From: Actinobacillus porcinus
GTDB taxonomy: Bacteria > Pseudomonadota > Gammaproteobacteria > Enterobacterales > Pasteurellaceae
Assembly: GCF_901764995.1 (NCBI RefSeq)
Contig: NZ_CABFKI010000001.1
Span: 186,001-250,000 of the forward strand
Reading direction: 5' to 3'
Length of the DNA: 64,000 bases
Shown: positions 1 through 10,600 of the stretch, one piece after another
Position numbering within the stretch: the stretch's first letter is position 1
How the letters are laid out: the number at the start of each line of letters is the position of its first letter
The notes under the pieces: generated by a model
Seen by the model: the letters and a program-made list of their open reading frames with translations, nothing else
Database searches by the model: none
Told to the model about the DNA's origin: nothing
Program-made: the position numbers and the translations under genes

Positions 1-1
1 G

Positions 2-1519
2 CTGAATAAGCTCAACGATGTGGTGTTAAAAGAAAAAATTGATTTAGTGTTATTACAAGCTTGGGTGATTCAAAGTCAACATCGTCACGGGGAAGTGATG
101 TCGATTTTAAATAATATTTCCACCGCACTTTCCACGAAAACCCTTTCCTTATCCGTTGAACAGCAAGCCGAATTAGACGTGCTACGCGCGCAAGTAGTGA
201 TGAATGACGGCGATGACAAACAAGCTTTTACCTTAGCCGATAATGCCATCAAACATCTTTCGCCGAAAAGCTATTACGCCCAAATTGTCGCCATGTCGCT
301 GTTAGCGGAAGCCTTGCATTGTCAAGGGCAGTTAGCCGATGCTTTAGTGCGTTTCCAGCAAACGGAAAAAATGGCACGCCAATATCATACCTATCAGCAT
401 ATTTTATGGCCGTTGTTACAACAATCGGAAATTTTACTGGCTCAAGGTTTTCTGCAAGCCGCTTACGATAATTTAGAGAAAGCGGAGATTTTCGTGCATG
501 AAAATCACTTGGAGAAATTCCCTATGTATGAGTTTGTGCTGCGCTTAAAAGGGAAGATTGCTTGGGAATGGTATGATCTTGAAACCGTAGAACGGGTGGC
601 AAATGCAGGGATGGCGGTGTTAACGAAACCCTCAGAACGTCTTCAATGTTTGGCGTTGTTGTGCAAAAACTCGTTGGTTCGTGGCGATTTGGATAACGCA
701 CAGCGTCAGTTAAAAGATATTGTCGCATTGCAAAGTATGCATAATTATCACCCCGATTGGTTAGGCGCGGCAAACGAAGCGCAACTGTTGATGTGGCAAA
801 TGCACGATAATAAAGAAGTGGCGCAAAACTGGGTTATTCAAGTGAATCCACCGAGTTCGGATAAAAACCATTTTAGCCAACTACAATGGCGCAATTTAGC
901 GCGTGCTTATATTCTCATCAATGATTTTGAGAAAGCCAAAGCCATTCTTGATCGGTTGATTGACACTGCGCGAGCCATTAGTTTAACGAGTGATTTAAAT
1001 CGCGCCTTAATCTTGCGCAATCGGCTTTATTTTTTACAAAATGAGAAAATCTTGGCGCAAAATGATTTGCTTGAAGCCTTAAAGCTCACGAGACAAACGA
1101 ATTTTATCAGTGCCTTTGTGGTGGAAGGGGAAATGATGGCGCAACAAATTCGCCATTTATTGCAATTGAATGTGCTAGATGAAATTGTGTTACATAAAGC
1201 CCAATTTATCTTGAAGCATATCAACCAATTCTACCGCCATAAGTTTGCTCATTTTGATGAAGAATTTGTGTCTAAATTATTAAATGATTCAAAAGTCCCT
1301 GAATTGCTGAAAATCAGCCCATTGACCCAGCGCGAATGGCAAGTTTTGGGTTTGATTTATTCGGGTTACAGCAATGATCAAATTGCAGACGAATTACAAG
1401 TCGCACCGACCACCATTAAAACCCATATTCGTAACTTATATCAAAAAATTGGCGTCCCAACGCGCCAAGAAGCGATTAATTATACGAGAGAGTTGTTGAG
1501 TTTGATGGGGTATCATTAG
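2..1519 (+). CDS. malT: MalT, ATP-dependent transcriptional activator of the maltose regulon (C-terminal part)
   Basis: The reading frame is open from base 2, so the 5' part of the gene lies outside the window and about 505 of the roughly 900 residues usual for MalT are present. The body is a helical repeat (TPR-like) region of the kind that binds maltotriose in the MalT/LAL family. The last 65 residues are a LuxR-type helix-turn-helix (LTQREWQVLGLIYSGYSNDQ, then TIKTHIRNLY). In this family, maltotriose plus ATP drive oligomerisation and activation of mal promoters. The N-terminal ATPase domain is not visible. It sits beside malS and the malEFG/malKlamBmalM divergon, as expected for their regulator. 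An uptake signal lies inside it at 122-130. Confidence 0.93.
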   Translation: MNKLNDVVLKEKIDLVLLQAWVIQSQHRHGEVMSILNNISTALSTKTLSLSVEQQAELDVLRAQVVMNDGDDKQAFTLADNAIKHLSPKSYYAQIVAMSLLAEALHCQGQLADALVRFQQTEKMARQYHTYQHILWPLLQQSEILLAQGFLQAAYDNLEKAEIFVHENHLEKFPMYEFVLRLKGKIAWEWYDLETVERVANAGMAVLTKPSERLQCLALLCKNSLVRGDLDNAQRQLKDIVALQSMHNYHPDWLGAANEAQLLMWQMHDNKEVAQNWVIQVNPPSSDKNHFSQLQWRNLARAYILINDFEKAKAILDRLIDTARAISLTSDLNRALILRNRLYFLQNEKILAQNDLLEALKLTRQTNFISAFVVEGEMMAQQIRHLLQLNVLDEIVLHKAQFILKHINQFYRHKFAHFDEEFVSKLLNDSKVPELLKISPLTQREWQVLGLIYSGYSNDQIADELQVAPTTIKTHIRNLYQKIGVPTRQEAINYTRELLSLMGYH

Positions 1520-1534
1520 TGAAATACGATGTTA

Positions 1535-1605
1535 GATAGTCACTGCACAAGGCTTACGTTTCGACAGGCTCAACGACCGTCTTGTGCAACAGCCATATAA
1601 TAGCG
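1535..1605 (+). repeat. Partial copy of the MITE-like element (right half)
   Basis: It contains TTTCGACAGGCTCAACGACC flanked by TGCACAAG (1544-1551) and CTTGTGCA (1581-1588), so the segment folds back on itself. It matches the right half of the fuller copies at 12506-12667 and 35951-36110. It lies between malT and malS. Confidence 0.7.
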
Positions 1606-1610
1606 AATTT

Positions 1611-1662
1611 TTCAGCCCCAGCGGGGCTGGGTTTAAGGAACCTGGCACGGCGCGTGCTAGGT
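1611..1662 (+). repeat. Partial copy of the four-hairpin palindromic repeat
   Basis: Two hairpins are present: CAGCCCCAGCGGGGCTG, then CCTGGCACGG/CGCGTGCTAGG. They correspond to the last two hairpins of the fuller copies at 3796-3902 and 22561-22668. It lies just past the 3' end of malS (reverse strand) and may act as that gene's transcript end. Confidence 0.75.
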
Positions 1663-1677
1663 GATTTTTATTGCAGC

Positions 1678-3732
1678 TTATTTCCCACCCCAAACCACAA
1701 ACACTTTATCATCGCCTAAAGTGCGGCTAAAAGCGTAATAGTTTTGGGTTGAGCGATCTTGGTGTTCGCCGGCGCCGATGGCTTGATGACGTTGGCGGAA
1801 TTGTGCCACTTTTTGCCAATGCTGTTGCAAGGCTTGTTTGTCTGCATTGGTTTGCAACTCATTCCAGTTCATATCAGAACGCGTGCCTTGTACCGCATCG
1901 GATCCTGTGGCACCAAATTCACGTCCGCTTTCATCGCCATAATAAATTTGAACCGCCCCTGACGCCAACAGCAATAAATCAGCCGCGGTTTTTTGTTTGG
2001 TTAAATTTTGTTGGCTGTCAGAATGGAAAAATAACCGCGTATCATGGGATGAAAGATAGCTTAACACATTGGAATCTTTTAATTTATGATTCATTTCACC
2101 ATAAACAGGTTCGATATTGGCAAAGCAGTCTAAGGCGTTTTTCGCTTGATCTTGGAAATCAAAATTAATCATGGCGTCAAAACCATTTTGGTAATAATCG
2201 CTTTTGAATACGCCATGTCCCCAAGCTTCGCCCGTCATCCAAAATTTATCACCAAAACTTTCTTTCGGATTGGCTTGTTGCCATTGGGTTAGGGCTTGTT
2301 GTGCTGCTTGTTTTAACGCCAACCAAGTGGATTTTTCCACGTGTTTTGCGGTATCTACGCGAAAACCATCTACGCCATATTTACGTACCCAATCTGACAA
2401 CCATGTAATCAAGTAATCGCGTACGTTGGCGTTTGGTAAGTCTTTGGCGTGAGTATCCTTATGTTGGAAAAATACAGGTAATTTCACCGCACTTTCGCTC
2501 TCGGTTTTCAAGTCAGGCAAGGCAGAAAGGGACATTTGTAAGTCATCAAATTTTGGGCTGTCGTAATCCCCCATATCGGCACGCACCCAATCTTTGCCCC
2601 ACCAATGTTGCCATGCTTTCGCGTCGCCAAATTTGATGAAATCATTAAAACTATGCCAGTTTTGTCCTGATTTGGGTTTCCAATTTGTCCATTTTTCCCC
2701 AAGCTCGGCTTTCATTTCTTCAGGTTTGAGATAAAAATCGCCGAACTTAAACTCTTGCATATCTGCTAGCGTTGCGTAGCCTGTATGATTCATGACGATA
2801 TCAAATAAAACCCGCATACCACGTTTGTGTGCCTGTTGAATAAAGTTTTTCAGATCCGTTTCGGTACCCATATTGGCATCTACTTTGGTCCAATCTAAAT
2901 GATAGTAACCGTGGTAACCATAATGCGGAAAATCCCCCTTATTGCCGCCACCAACCCAGCCGTGGATTTGTTCCAATGGCGAGCTAATCCAAAGCACATT
3001 AACGCCCAATTGTTGCAAGTAATCTAATTTTGCCGTTAAGCCTTTTAAATCACCACCGTGGAATGTACCGATTTCTTGCATACCGTCTTTGTGACGACCA
3101 TAGCTATTGTCATTGCTTGGATCGCCGTTGTTAAAACGGTCGGTTAACACAAAATACACCGTGGCATTTTTCCAATCAAAAACCGCATTATTTTTCACCG
3201 CACTTTTCTCTAATAACAACAAACCGTTGGCATTTTTCTCAGGCATAAAGGTCACTTTGCCATTTTTCACTGTGGCGGTTTTTCCCGAGTAAAAATCACG
3301 TACTATTTCGCCATCCGCAAAGGTGGACGACACATCAATTTCAATCGGTTGTTGATTCCAAACAGGGCATTGTTTCACCGTGGTTTTATTTTCTTCTTTG
3401 ACCTGCTCAACGCTAATTCTCAACGTTGGAGTGCCACTACGCATATCAATTTGCGCGCTGTAATTTCCCTTACGGAATAAACGTAGTTGTGGCGTATCAG
3501 AGGTGCAAGGAATAAGAGAGGTAGTTTGATTGAGTTTAATAGCGTTTTGCGGTTGGTAACATTGATTGTTGAAAGTGAATTTTAAGGGGTAGCTCCCTTT
3601 TTCTAATTGACTTTGGGCTTGGAATAGGTTGCTTTCAATTTCGTTAAAATGCGTAAATTCATTATGTTGCCAAGATTGACCAAAGGCATGAGTTGCACAA
3701 AATAAGCTGAGATAGAGAATGGATTTCTTCAT
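1678..3732 (-). CDS. malS: MalS, periplasmic alpha-amylase
   Basis: A secreted GH13 alpha-amylase of 684 residues, close to E. coli MalS (676). It cuts long maltodextrins in the periplasm so that the MalEFGK importer can take them up. An N-terminal signal peptide of about 18 residues is followed by a beta-rich N-terminal domain. The GH13 barrel then carries the catalytic signatures: DIVMNH (311-316), GFRVDTAKH with the nucleophile Asp460, the acid/base in GEAWGH (Glu502), and SSHD (Asp564). Cysteines at 58, 76, 122 and 536 could form the disulfides known in MalS. The start has an AGGTT ribosome site. It reads in the same direction as malG upstream but is separated from it by a palindromic repeat. 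Confidence 0.93.
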   Translation of the reverse strand: MKKSILYLSLFCATHAFGQSWQHNEFTHFNEIESNLFQAQSQLEKGSYPLKFTFNNQCYQPQNAIKLNQTTSLIPCTSDTPQLRLFRKGNYSAQIDMRSGTPTLRISVEQVKEENKTTVKQCPVWNQQPIEIDVSSTFADGEIVRDFYSGKTATVKNGKVTFMPEKNANGLLLLEKSAVKNNAVFDWKNATVYFVLTDRFNNGDPSNDNSYGRHKDGMQEIGTFHGGDLKGLTAKLDYLQQLGVNVLWISSPLEQIHGWVGGGNKGDFPHYGYHGYYHLDWTKVDANMGTETDLKNFIQQAHKRGMRVLFDIVMNHTGYATLADMQEFKFGDFYLKPEEMKAELGEKWTNWKPKSGQNWHSFNDFIKFGDAKAWQHWWGKDWVRADMGDYDSPKFDDLQMSLSALPDLKTESESAVKLPVFFQHKDTHAKDLPNANVRDYLITWLSDWVRKYGVDGFRVDTAKHVEKSTWLALKQAAQQALTQWQQANPKESFGDKFWMTGEAWGHGVFKSDYYQNGFDAMINFDFQDQAKNALDCFANIEPVYGEMNHKLKDSNVLSYLSSHDTRLFFHSDSQQNLTKQKTAADLLLLASGAVQIYYGDESGREFGATGSDAVQGTRSDMNWNELQTNADKQALQQHWQKVAQFRQRHQAIGAGEHQDRSTQNYYAFSRTLGDDKVFVVWGGK

Positions 3733-3795
3733 GGAATGGAACCTGTGTGATTAATACTGGTAGATATATGAGAACTGTGTACTGGAATGTTGACC

Positions 3796-3902
3796 ACCCT
3801 ATACGAGCCGTATAGGGTTCATTAATCTGAGCCGCTCTGCGGCTCTTCCTTTCAGCCCCAGAGGGGCTGGGTTTAACGAACCTAGCACGGCGCGTGCTAG
3901 GT
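3796..3902 (+). repeat. Four-hairpin palindromic repeat, copy between malG and malS
   Basis: Four successive palindromes: CCCTATACGAGCCGTATAGGG, GAGCCGCTCTGCGGCTC, CAGCCCCAGAGGGGCTG and CCTAGCACGGCGCGTGCTAGG. A near-identical copy sits at 22561-22668 and a half copy at 1611-1662. It lies between the malG stop and the malS start and could end or attenuate malEFG transcription. Confidence 0.85.
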
Positions 3903-3932
3903 TTATTTTTCTGATATTATGCCATTACCCCA

Positions 3933-4823
3933 TTACCCCTTCACACCACCTGCAGTTAATCCACCGATTAACCAACGTTGTGCTAATAAGAACACAAGGG
4001 TAATAGGAATGGCAGATAACACGGCAGCCGCCGCAAAGTCGCCCCAGAGATAGTTTTGTGGGTAAAGATATTGTTGCATACCTACCGCAAGGGTGTAGCT
4101 TTCCACATCACGCAATAATAAAGACGCCACAGGGACTTCAGTGATTGCAGCGATAAAGGAAAGAATGAACACTACCGCTAAAATTGGCACAGACAGTGGT
4201 AATAAAATTAAGCGGAATGCTTGCCATGGTGTTGCACCGTCAAGTGCAGCCGCTTCTTCCAATGAACCATCGATGGTTTCAAAGTAGCCTTTAATGGTCC
4301 AAACATGTAACGCGATTCCGCCTAAATAGGCGAAGATTACGCCGCCGTGGGTATTTAAACCTAAGAACGGAATGTATTGACCTAAACGATCAAATAAGGC
4401 GTACAAGGCAACTAATGAAAGTACGGCAGGGAACATTTGGAAAATTAACATGCCTTGTAGGATGGTTTTTTTACCTTTGAATTTCATGCGCGCGAAAGCG
4501 TAAGCACAGGTTGTGGATAAGGTCACAATGCCTATAGATGTCACTGTGGCAACTTTAATTGAGTTCCATAACCAGGTTAATACAGGGAATGGCGGCGGTG
4601 TGACTGTACCGTCCGGATGAGTCACATCAAATCCCAATGCGGCTTGCCAATGTTCCCAAGAAATTTGAGTAGGAATAATATCACCGATAGCTAGGTTACC
4701 GGGGCGCAAAGAAATACCGATAACCATAAGTAACGGAAAAATAATTAATGAGAGAAATGCGATTAAAACTAAATGGGTTGCCCATACTTTATAACGCATT
4801 GATTTAGATTGAACAATCGCCAT
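3933..4823 (-). CDS. malG: MalG, maltose ABC transporter permease
   Basis: An inner-membrane permease of 296 residues, the size of E. coli MalG, with about six membrane segments. With MalF it forms the channel of the MalFGK2 importer. The EAA loop that docks onto MalK is visible at residues 189-203 ([15 protein letters not shown]). AAGGAG lies just before the ATG at 4823. It follows malF by 38 bases and is the last gene of the malEFG operon. Confidence 0.97.
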   Translation of the reverse strand: MAIVQSKSMRYKVWATHLVLIAFLSLIIFPLLMVIGISLRPGNLAIGDIIPTQISWEHWQAALGFDVTHPDGTVTPPPFPVLTWLWNSIKVATVTSIGIVTLSTTCAYAFARMKFKGKKTILQGMLIFQMFPAVLSLVALYALFDRLGQYIPFLGLNTHGGVIFAYLGGIALHVWTIKGYFETIDGSLEEAAALDGATPWQAFRLILLPLSVPILAVVFILSFIAAITEVPVASLLLRDVESYTLAVGMQQYLYPQNYLWGDFAAAAVLSAIPITLVFLLAQRWLIGGLTAGGVKG

Positions 4824-4861
4824 ATAAACTCCTTAAAACGCAAGGTTTAATTCAATAATGC

Positions 4862-6391
4862 TTATAATTCCATTTTGGTGGCTTTGATATTTAACAAGGC
4901 TAAACCACCCACCAATAAGAAGATAATCGTTGCAATGGCTGCGGCTAAACCAAAGTCTTGTGAGCCACCCCCTTCAAAGGCGATACGGTAAGTGTAGCTG
5001 ACTAACAAGTCGGTATAACCTGCCGGTGTGGTTGTGCCGATCATATCCGGGCGACCATTGGTTAATAATTGAATTAACACGAAGTTGTTAAAGTTAAATG
5101 CAAAAGAGGCAATCATTAATGGTGTTAATGGTTTCAACAATAATGGGAATGTAATTTTGCTGAAGTTTTGCCATGTTGATGCGCCATCCATGGCAGAGGC
5201 TTCATAAAGATCTGCCGGAATTGCTTTAAGTAAGCCCATACATAAAATCATCATATAAGGATAACCCAACCAAGTATTGACGATTAAAATCATCACTTTG
5301 GCTAGGAATGGATCGTTAAACCACTCAGGGCTAATACCGAAGAGATGATTTAAGATCATATTGATTTCACCAAAGCTCTGGTTAAATAATCCTTTGAAAA
5401 TCAAAATAGAAATAAAGGATGGTACGGCGTAAGGTAAGATTAATAATAAACGATAAACGGCACGACCTTTTAAGGCTTCCCATTGAACTAAACAGGCTAA
5501 AATCATCCCTAAAATTACCGTGAATACAACGGTTAATAATGAGAAAATCACTGTCCAAATAAAGATTTGAATAAAGGGTTTTTGAATGCCTTCATCGGTA
5601 AAGATTTTGACGAAATTATGGAAACCTGTCGTCACCGTATAACCCGGTTCTAAGGTTTCAGATAACCATTCGCCTGAGGCATTAACCGCTTGGAAGAAAC
5701 CAATATCATCATTGGCGCGATAGGTTTTGCCGTTTTCGTTATTGGTTAATAGTTTGCTTTCCGCATCAAAACTATAACGGGCTTTTTGTTCAGAGAATTG
5801 ACGTAAAGAACTCATGGTCAATTCATTGTTATTTGGCAGAATCACTTTCATCGCCTGAAGTGCGGCGCGATTTTGTGTAATAACTTTAAGTGGCGCGACT
5901 TCGCTTTCCGGTGCCGCTTGTTCCGTGACTGTCACCTCTTTAGCATTTAAAGCGATATTCTCTGAAACAAAGGTTTGTGCTGTGGCGGAATTCGTTAAGG
6001 CAATTTTATATTGACCATCCGCTTGCGGATAAAGTTTAAAGTCATATTTATCGCCCGCAAAATAGCGTTGTTCTGTAAGCACAGAAACCGCACGGTCAAA
6101 GGCTAATTGGTTTGAACCGCTGTAATTGGTAAAGGCGATAGCAATGGTTGCCACTAAGGGGAACAGAATGAAAATCGTCATCCCCATAATACCCGGGTAA
6201 ACATAACGCCAAGCATACACTTTTTTGCTGCTAAAAATGTAGATACCCGAAGTTAAAATGATTAAGGTTAGAAGGGCAAAAAGGTATTCGCCTTGAGAGT
6301 AGATTAAAAAGACAAAATAGAAGTCAATAAATAGAATCAGACTGACTAATGCTTTTTTGAGCCAACTGAGTTGATGTGATTGTGCAGACAT
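4862..6391 (-). CDS. malF: MalF, maltose ABC transporter permease
   Basis: A permease of 509 residues (E. coli 514). Two N-terminal membrane hairpins are followed by a large periplasmic segment at roughly residues 90-275, the P2 loop that contacts MalE in this family. The membrane core follows, with its EAA motif at 396-410 (YEASAMDGASTWQNF). The start is preceded by GAGGTG. It lies downstream of malE across an 86-base gap that carries a hairpin. The product works only as part of MalEFGK2. Confidence 0.97.
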   Translation of the reverse strand: MSAQSHQLSWLKKALVSLILFIDFYFVFLIYSQGEYLFALLTLIILTSGIYIFSSKKVYAWRYVYPGIMGMTIFILFPLVATIAIAFTNYSGSNQLAFDRAVSVLTEQRYFAGDKYDFKLYPQADGQYKIALTNSATAQTFVSENIALNAKEVTVTEQAAPESEVAPLKVITQNRAALQAMKVILPNNNELTMSSLRQFSEQKARYSFDAESKLLTNNENGKTYRANDDIGFFQAVNASGEWLSETLEPGYTVTTGFHNFVKIFTDEGIQKPFIQIFIWTVIFSLLTVVFTVILGMILACLVQWEALKGRAVYRLLLILPYAVPSFISILIFKGLFNQSFGEINMILNHLFGISPEWFNDPFLAKVMILIVNTWLGYPYMMILCMGLLKAIPADLYEASAMDGASTWQNFSKITFPLLLKPLTPLMIASFAFNFNNFVLIQLLTNGRPDMIGTTTPAGYTDLLVSYTYRIAFEGGGSQDFGLAAAIATIIFLLVGGLALLNIKATKMEL

Positions 6392-6438
6392 AAAAACACC
6401 TCGAATTTAAACCGCGCTTTAGGGGTGATTTTGTATTT

Positions 6439-6466
6439 GTAGGATGAGCAAAAGTACCCATCCTAC
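6439..6466 (-). repeat. Hairpin repeat in the malE-malF gap
   Basis: GTAGGATG (6439-6446) and CATCCTAC (6459-6466) form a perfect 8 bp stem. It starts about 12 bases after the malE stop and is not followed by a T run. The position matches the REP sequences of the E. coli malE-malF gap, which stabilise malE mRNA. A similar role here is inferred. Confidence 0.75.
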
Positions 6467-6477
6467 GAATTTATATT

Positions 6478-7665
6478 TTATTGTTTTTGGATACGCGCAC
6501 GTGCGTCATCTAAGGCTTCTTTCACCGTTTGACGACCGGTTACCGCATTGTTAATCGCTGATTTTTCAGCATACCAGAATGCAGTCATTTGAGGGATGTT
6601 CGGCATAATTTCCCCTTTTTGTGCATTTTCCATGGTTGCCGCAATGCGAGAGTCTTTCGCTAACACTTCTTGATAAGATTTTAATGCCACCGCGCCCAAA
6701 GGTTTATCTTTGTTGACAGCATCTAAACCTTCGTTAGTTAATAGATAGTTTTCTAAGAACTCTTTGGCTAAGTCTTTATTTGGGCTGGCTGAGTTAATCC
6801 CTGCGCTTAATACGCCTACAAACGGTTTAGATGCTTGACCGTTCAAAGTTGGTAATACCGCTACGCCGTAATCGATACCGCTTTTCTCAATATTGCCCCA
6901 AGACCAAGGACCATTAATGGTTAATGCGGTTTGACCTTTATTGAATGAGGCTTCCGCAATCGCGTAGTCCATATCCGCGCTGATATTTTTGTTTTTCACC
7001 ATATCAACAACGAATTGAAGTGCTTTGATAGAACCTTCATTGTTCACACCAATATCGTTAACGTCATATTTACCGTTGGCAAATTTAAAGGCGTAACCAC
7101 CGTTAGAAGCCACCACCGGCCATGTGAAGTAAGGTTCAGAAAGGTTCCACATAATGGCGTTTTTGCCTTCTTTTTTGAGTTTTTTATCTAACTCAAGAAT
7201 TTCTTCCCATGTTTTTGGTGGGGTTGGAGTGAGTTTTTTGTTGTAAATTAATGAAATTGCTTCAATCGCTACCGGGTAACCAATCACTTTGCCGTTATAG
7301 GTTTCCGCATCCCAAGCGAAATCCACGAATTTATCTTTAAATTCTTTGCTCGGAGTCACTTCCGTTAATAAACCTGATTGTGCATAGCCACCAAAACGGT
7401 CGTGCGCCCAGAAAATTACATCAGGGCCGTCACCTGTTGACGCCACTTGCGCAAATTTTTCTTCTAAACGATCCGGGTGTTCCACTAAAACTTGAACACC
7501 GGTGTCTTTCTCAAATTTTTTACCCACTTCCGCTAAGCCGTTATAGCCTTTGTCGCCGTTAATCCAAATAACCAGTTTACCTTCTGTCATTTTTGCCATT
7601 ACAGAAGTAGATAAAACAGCGGCTGCCACTGCAGTTAATGTTAAAGTAAGAATTTTCTTTTTCAT
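6478..7665 (-). CDS. malE: MalE, periplasmic maltose/maltodextrin-binding protein
   Basis: A protein of 395 residues. A signal peptide ends at ...STSVMA, and the mature protein starts [20 protein letters not shown], almost the same as E. coli MalE. It binds maltose and maltodextrins in the periplasm and hands them to MalFGK2. The body is a standard type I solute-binding fold. AGGAG lies six bases before the ATG. It is the first gene of malEFG, transcribed away from malK from the shared control region. A hairpin behind it may allow it to be made in excess over MalF and MalG. Confidence 0.98.
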   Translation of the reverse strand: MKKKILTLTLTAVAAAVLSTSVMAKMTEGKLVIWINGDKGYNGLAEVGKKFEKDTGVQVLVEHPDRLEEKFAQVASTGDGPDVIFWAHDRFGGYAQSGLLTEVTPSKEFKDKFVDFAWDAETYNGKVIGYPVAIEAISLIYNKKLTPTPPKTWEEILELDKKLKKEGKNAIMWNLSEPYFTWPVVASNGGYAFKFANGKYDVNDIGVNNEGSIKALQFVVDMVKNKNISADMDYAIAEASFNKGQTALTINGPWSWGNIEKSGIDYGVAVLPTLNGQASKPFVGVLSAGINSASPNKDLAKEFLENYLLTNEGLDAVNKDKPLGAVALKSYQEVLAKDSRIAATMENAQKGEIMPNIPQMTAFWYAEKSAINNAVTGRQTVKEALDDARARIQKQ

Positions 7666-7729
7666 AATTGACTCCTAGTCAGACAGAATAAAATTGGGTT
7701 CATTATGATGAATAATAAACCATTGTTAT

Positions 7730-7750
7730 CATCCCCCTTTCTACGCCCCC
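7730..7750 (-). promoter_or_regulatory. Candidate MalT boxes for malE
   Basis: Read on the reverse strand, 7737-7730 gives GGGGGATG and 7750-7741 gives GGGGGCGTAG. Both resemble the GGGGA(T/G)GAGG half-sites bound by MalT. They lie 65-85 bases upstream of malE. The assignment rests on sequence resemblance and position only. Confidence 0.5.
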
Positions 7751-7801
7751 ACGCCAATAAATTTGAATTAGATCGCATTTTTGCGAGTATGACGGAAAAA
7801 G

Positions 7802-7817
7802 TGTGATCTGTGTCACA
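7802..7817. promoter_or_regulatory. CRP-cAMP binding site 1 of the malE/malK divergent promoter
   Basis: TGTGATCTGTGTCACA is a perfect match to the TGTGA-N6-TCACA core of CRP sites. It sits midway between malE and malK, which fits joint activation of both arms by CRP and MalT as in E. coli. Confidence 0.88.
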
Positions 7818-7834
7818 AAATTTAGCGATTAAAA

Positions 7835-7850
7835 TGTGACCTAGATCACA
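7835..7850. promoter_or_regulatory. CRP-cAMP binding site 2 of the malE/malK divergent promoter
   Basis: TGTGACCTAGATCACA is a second perfect TGTGA-N6-TCACA core, centred 33 bases from the first (about three helical turns). E. coli also carries several CRP sites in this region. Confidence 0.88.
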
Positions 7851-7926
7851 AAAATGCCGATTAAAAATAGAAAATATTTTTTTGGAGCGAAAAAAGCTTC
7901 AATTTGTTTCAGCCTAAGATTTTTTT

Positions 7927-7940
7927 GTAGAGGATGATTT
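7927..7940 (+). promoter_or_regulatory. Candidate MalT half-site for malK
   Basis: GTAGAGGATGAT at 7927-7938 resembles the MalT box core GGGGATGAGG and lies about 65 bases upstream of malK. Support is weak. Confidence 0.35.
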
Positions 7941-8003
7941 TTTCCTGTCTCAAAAGGGTCATCATTCAGCAAAAATTGTGTTCCAGTAATTAGAGGTTCA
8001 ATT

Positions 8004-9146
8004 ATGGCAGATGTCGTTTTACGTAATGTTGGTAAGTCTTACGGTGATGTGCATATTACAAAAGGCGTTAACCTTGATATTAAAGAAGGCGAATTCGTGG
8101 TTTTTGTCGGCCCGTCCGGCTGTGGTAAATCAACCTTGTTAAGAATGATTGCAGGGCTTGAAGATATTACCGCAGGTGAGCTTCATATCGGTGAAAAATT
8201 AATGAATGACATCGAGCCGTCTAAACGTGGTATCGGTATGGTGTTCCAATCCTACGCCCTTTATCCGCATTTAGACGTAGCAGAAAACATGTCTTTTGGA
8301 CTTAAATTAGCCGGCGTAAGCAAAGCAGAGCGCGATCAACGTGTAAACGAAGTGGCGGAAATTTTACAACTTGCCCACTTATTAGACCGCAAACCAAAAG
8401 CCTTATCAGGCGGTCAACGTCAACGTGTTGCCATTGGTCGTACGCTGGTTTCTCAACCCGAAGTTTTCTTACTTGACGAACCCCTTTCAAACCTTGATGC
8501 CGCCTTACGTGTGCAAATGCGTGTGGAAATCTCAAAATTACACAAAAAATTAGGTCGTACTATGATTTACGTGACCCACGACCAAATTGAAGCCATGACT
8601 TTGGCGGATAAAATCGTGGTGCTTCAACCGCTTGGCAACGACCCAACTATTACGACCAACGTAGCACAAGTGGGCAAACCATTAGAGCTTTACCACTACC
8701 CGGCAAATCGTTTCGTTGCGGGCTTTATCGGTTCGCCAAAAATGAATTTCTTACCGGTCAAAGTGGTGGCGGTAGAAAAAGAAAGAGTGAAAATCGAATT
8801 ACCCGATGCAAATCATCATAATTTCTGGATCCCTGTGGTGGGGGATGGCGTGCATGTGGGGCAAATTTTATCCTTAGGGATTCGCCCAGAGCATTTGGTT
8901 CCTGCAGATCAAGCGCCGGTTTCCTTACACGGTATTGTGAAAATTGTGGAAGTGTTAGGGAACGAAACCCAAATTCACTTAGAAATTCCGGAAATCAAAA
9001 AACCGTCTCTCGTTTATCGTTGTAGCGACATTATGTTAGCGCAAGAAAATGACGAAATGGACATCGGTATCGTGCCGGAACGTTGCCACCTATTTAAAGA
9101 AGATGGAACGGCTTGTCAACGCTTACACAAGGAAAAAGGCGTTTAA
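8004..9146 (+). CDS. malK: MalK, maltose ABC transporter ATPase
   Basis: An ATPase of 380 residues (E. coli 371) that powers MalFGK2. Walker A is GPSGCGKS (36-43), the Q-loop is Gln82, the signature is LSGGQ (134-138), Walker B is VFLLDEP (154-160) and the H-loop is His192. The C-terminal third is the MOI-type regulatory domain that in E. coli contacts EIIA-Glc and MalT. RBS-like AGAGG precedes the ATG. It is the first gene of malK-lamB-malM and diverges from malE. Confidence 0.97.
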   Translation: MADVVLRNVGKSYGDVHITKGVNLDIKEGEFVVFVGPSGCGKSTLLRMIAGLEDITAGELHIGEKLMNDIEPSKRGIGMVFQSYALYPHLDVAENMSFGLKLAGVSKAERDQRVNEVAEILQLAHLLDRKPKALSGGQRQRVAIGRTLVSQPEVFLLDEPLSNLDAALRVQMRVEISKLHKKLGRTMIYVTHDQIEAMTLADKIVVLQPLGNDPTITTNVAQVGKPLELYHYPANRFVAGFIGSPKMNFLPVKVVAVEKERVKIELPDANHHNFWIPVVGDGVHVGQILSLGIRPEHLVPADQAPVSLHGIVKIVEVLGNETQIHLEIPEIKKPSLVYRCSDIMLAQENDEMDIGIVPERCHLFKEDGTACQRLHKEKGV

Positions 9147-9190
9147 TTTCAAAGGCGTTAAATCTTTTTGATATAACCTAAGAAAATTGA

Positions 9191-10507
<1,317 letters not shown>

Positions 10508-10530
10508 TCATCAACAGATGATCTCACCAA

Positions 10531-10553
10531 AGGGACAGGGATTATCCCTGTCC
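10531..10553. repeat. GGGACAGG hairpin repeat between lamB and malM
   Basis: GGACAGGGAT faces ATCCCTGTCC around a single base. The motif belongs to a family seen again at 30301-30325 and 43711-43738. It lies 24 bases after lamB with no T run, so it is more likely an RNA-stabilising or processing hairpin than a strong terminator. Confidence 0.7.
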
Positions 10554-10600
10554 TTATTCCCATATAACCCAAATAAAACCCTTTAATCCCCGAGGTTAAT

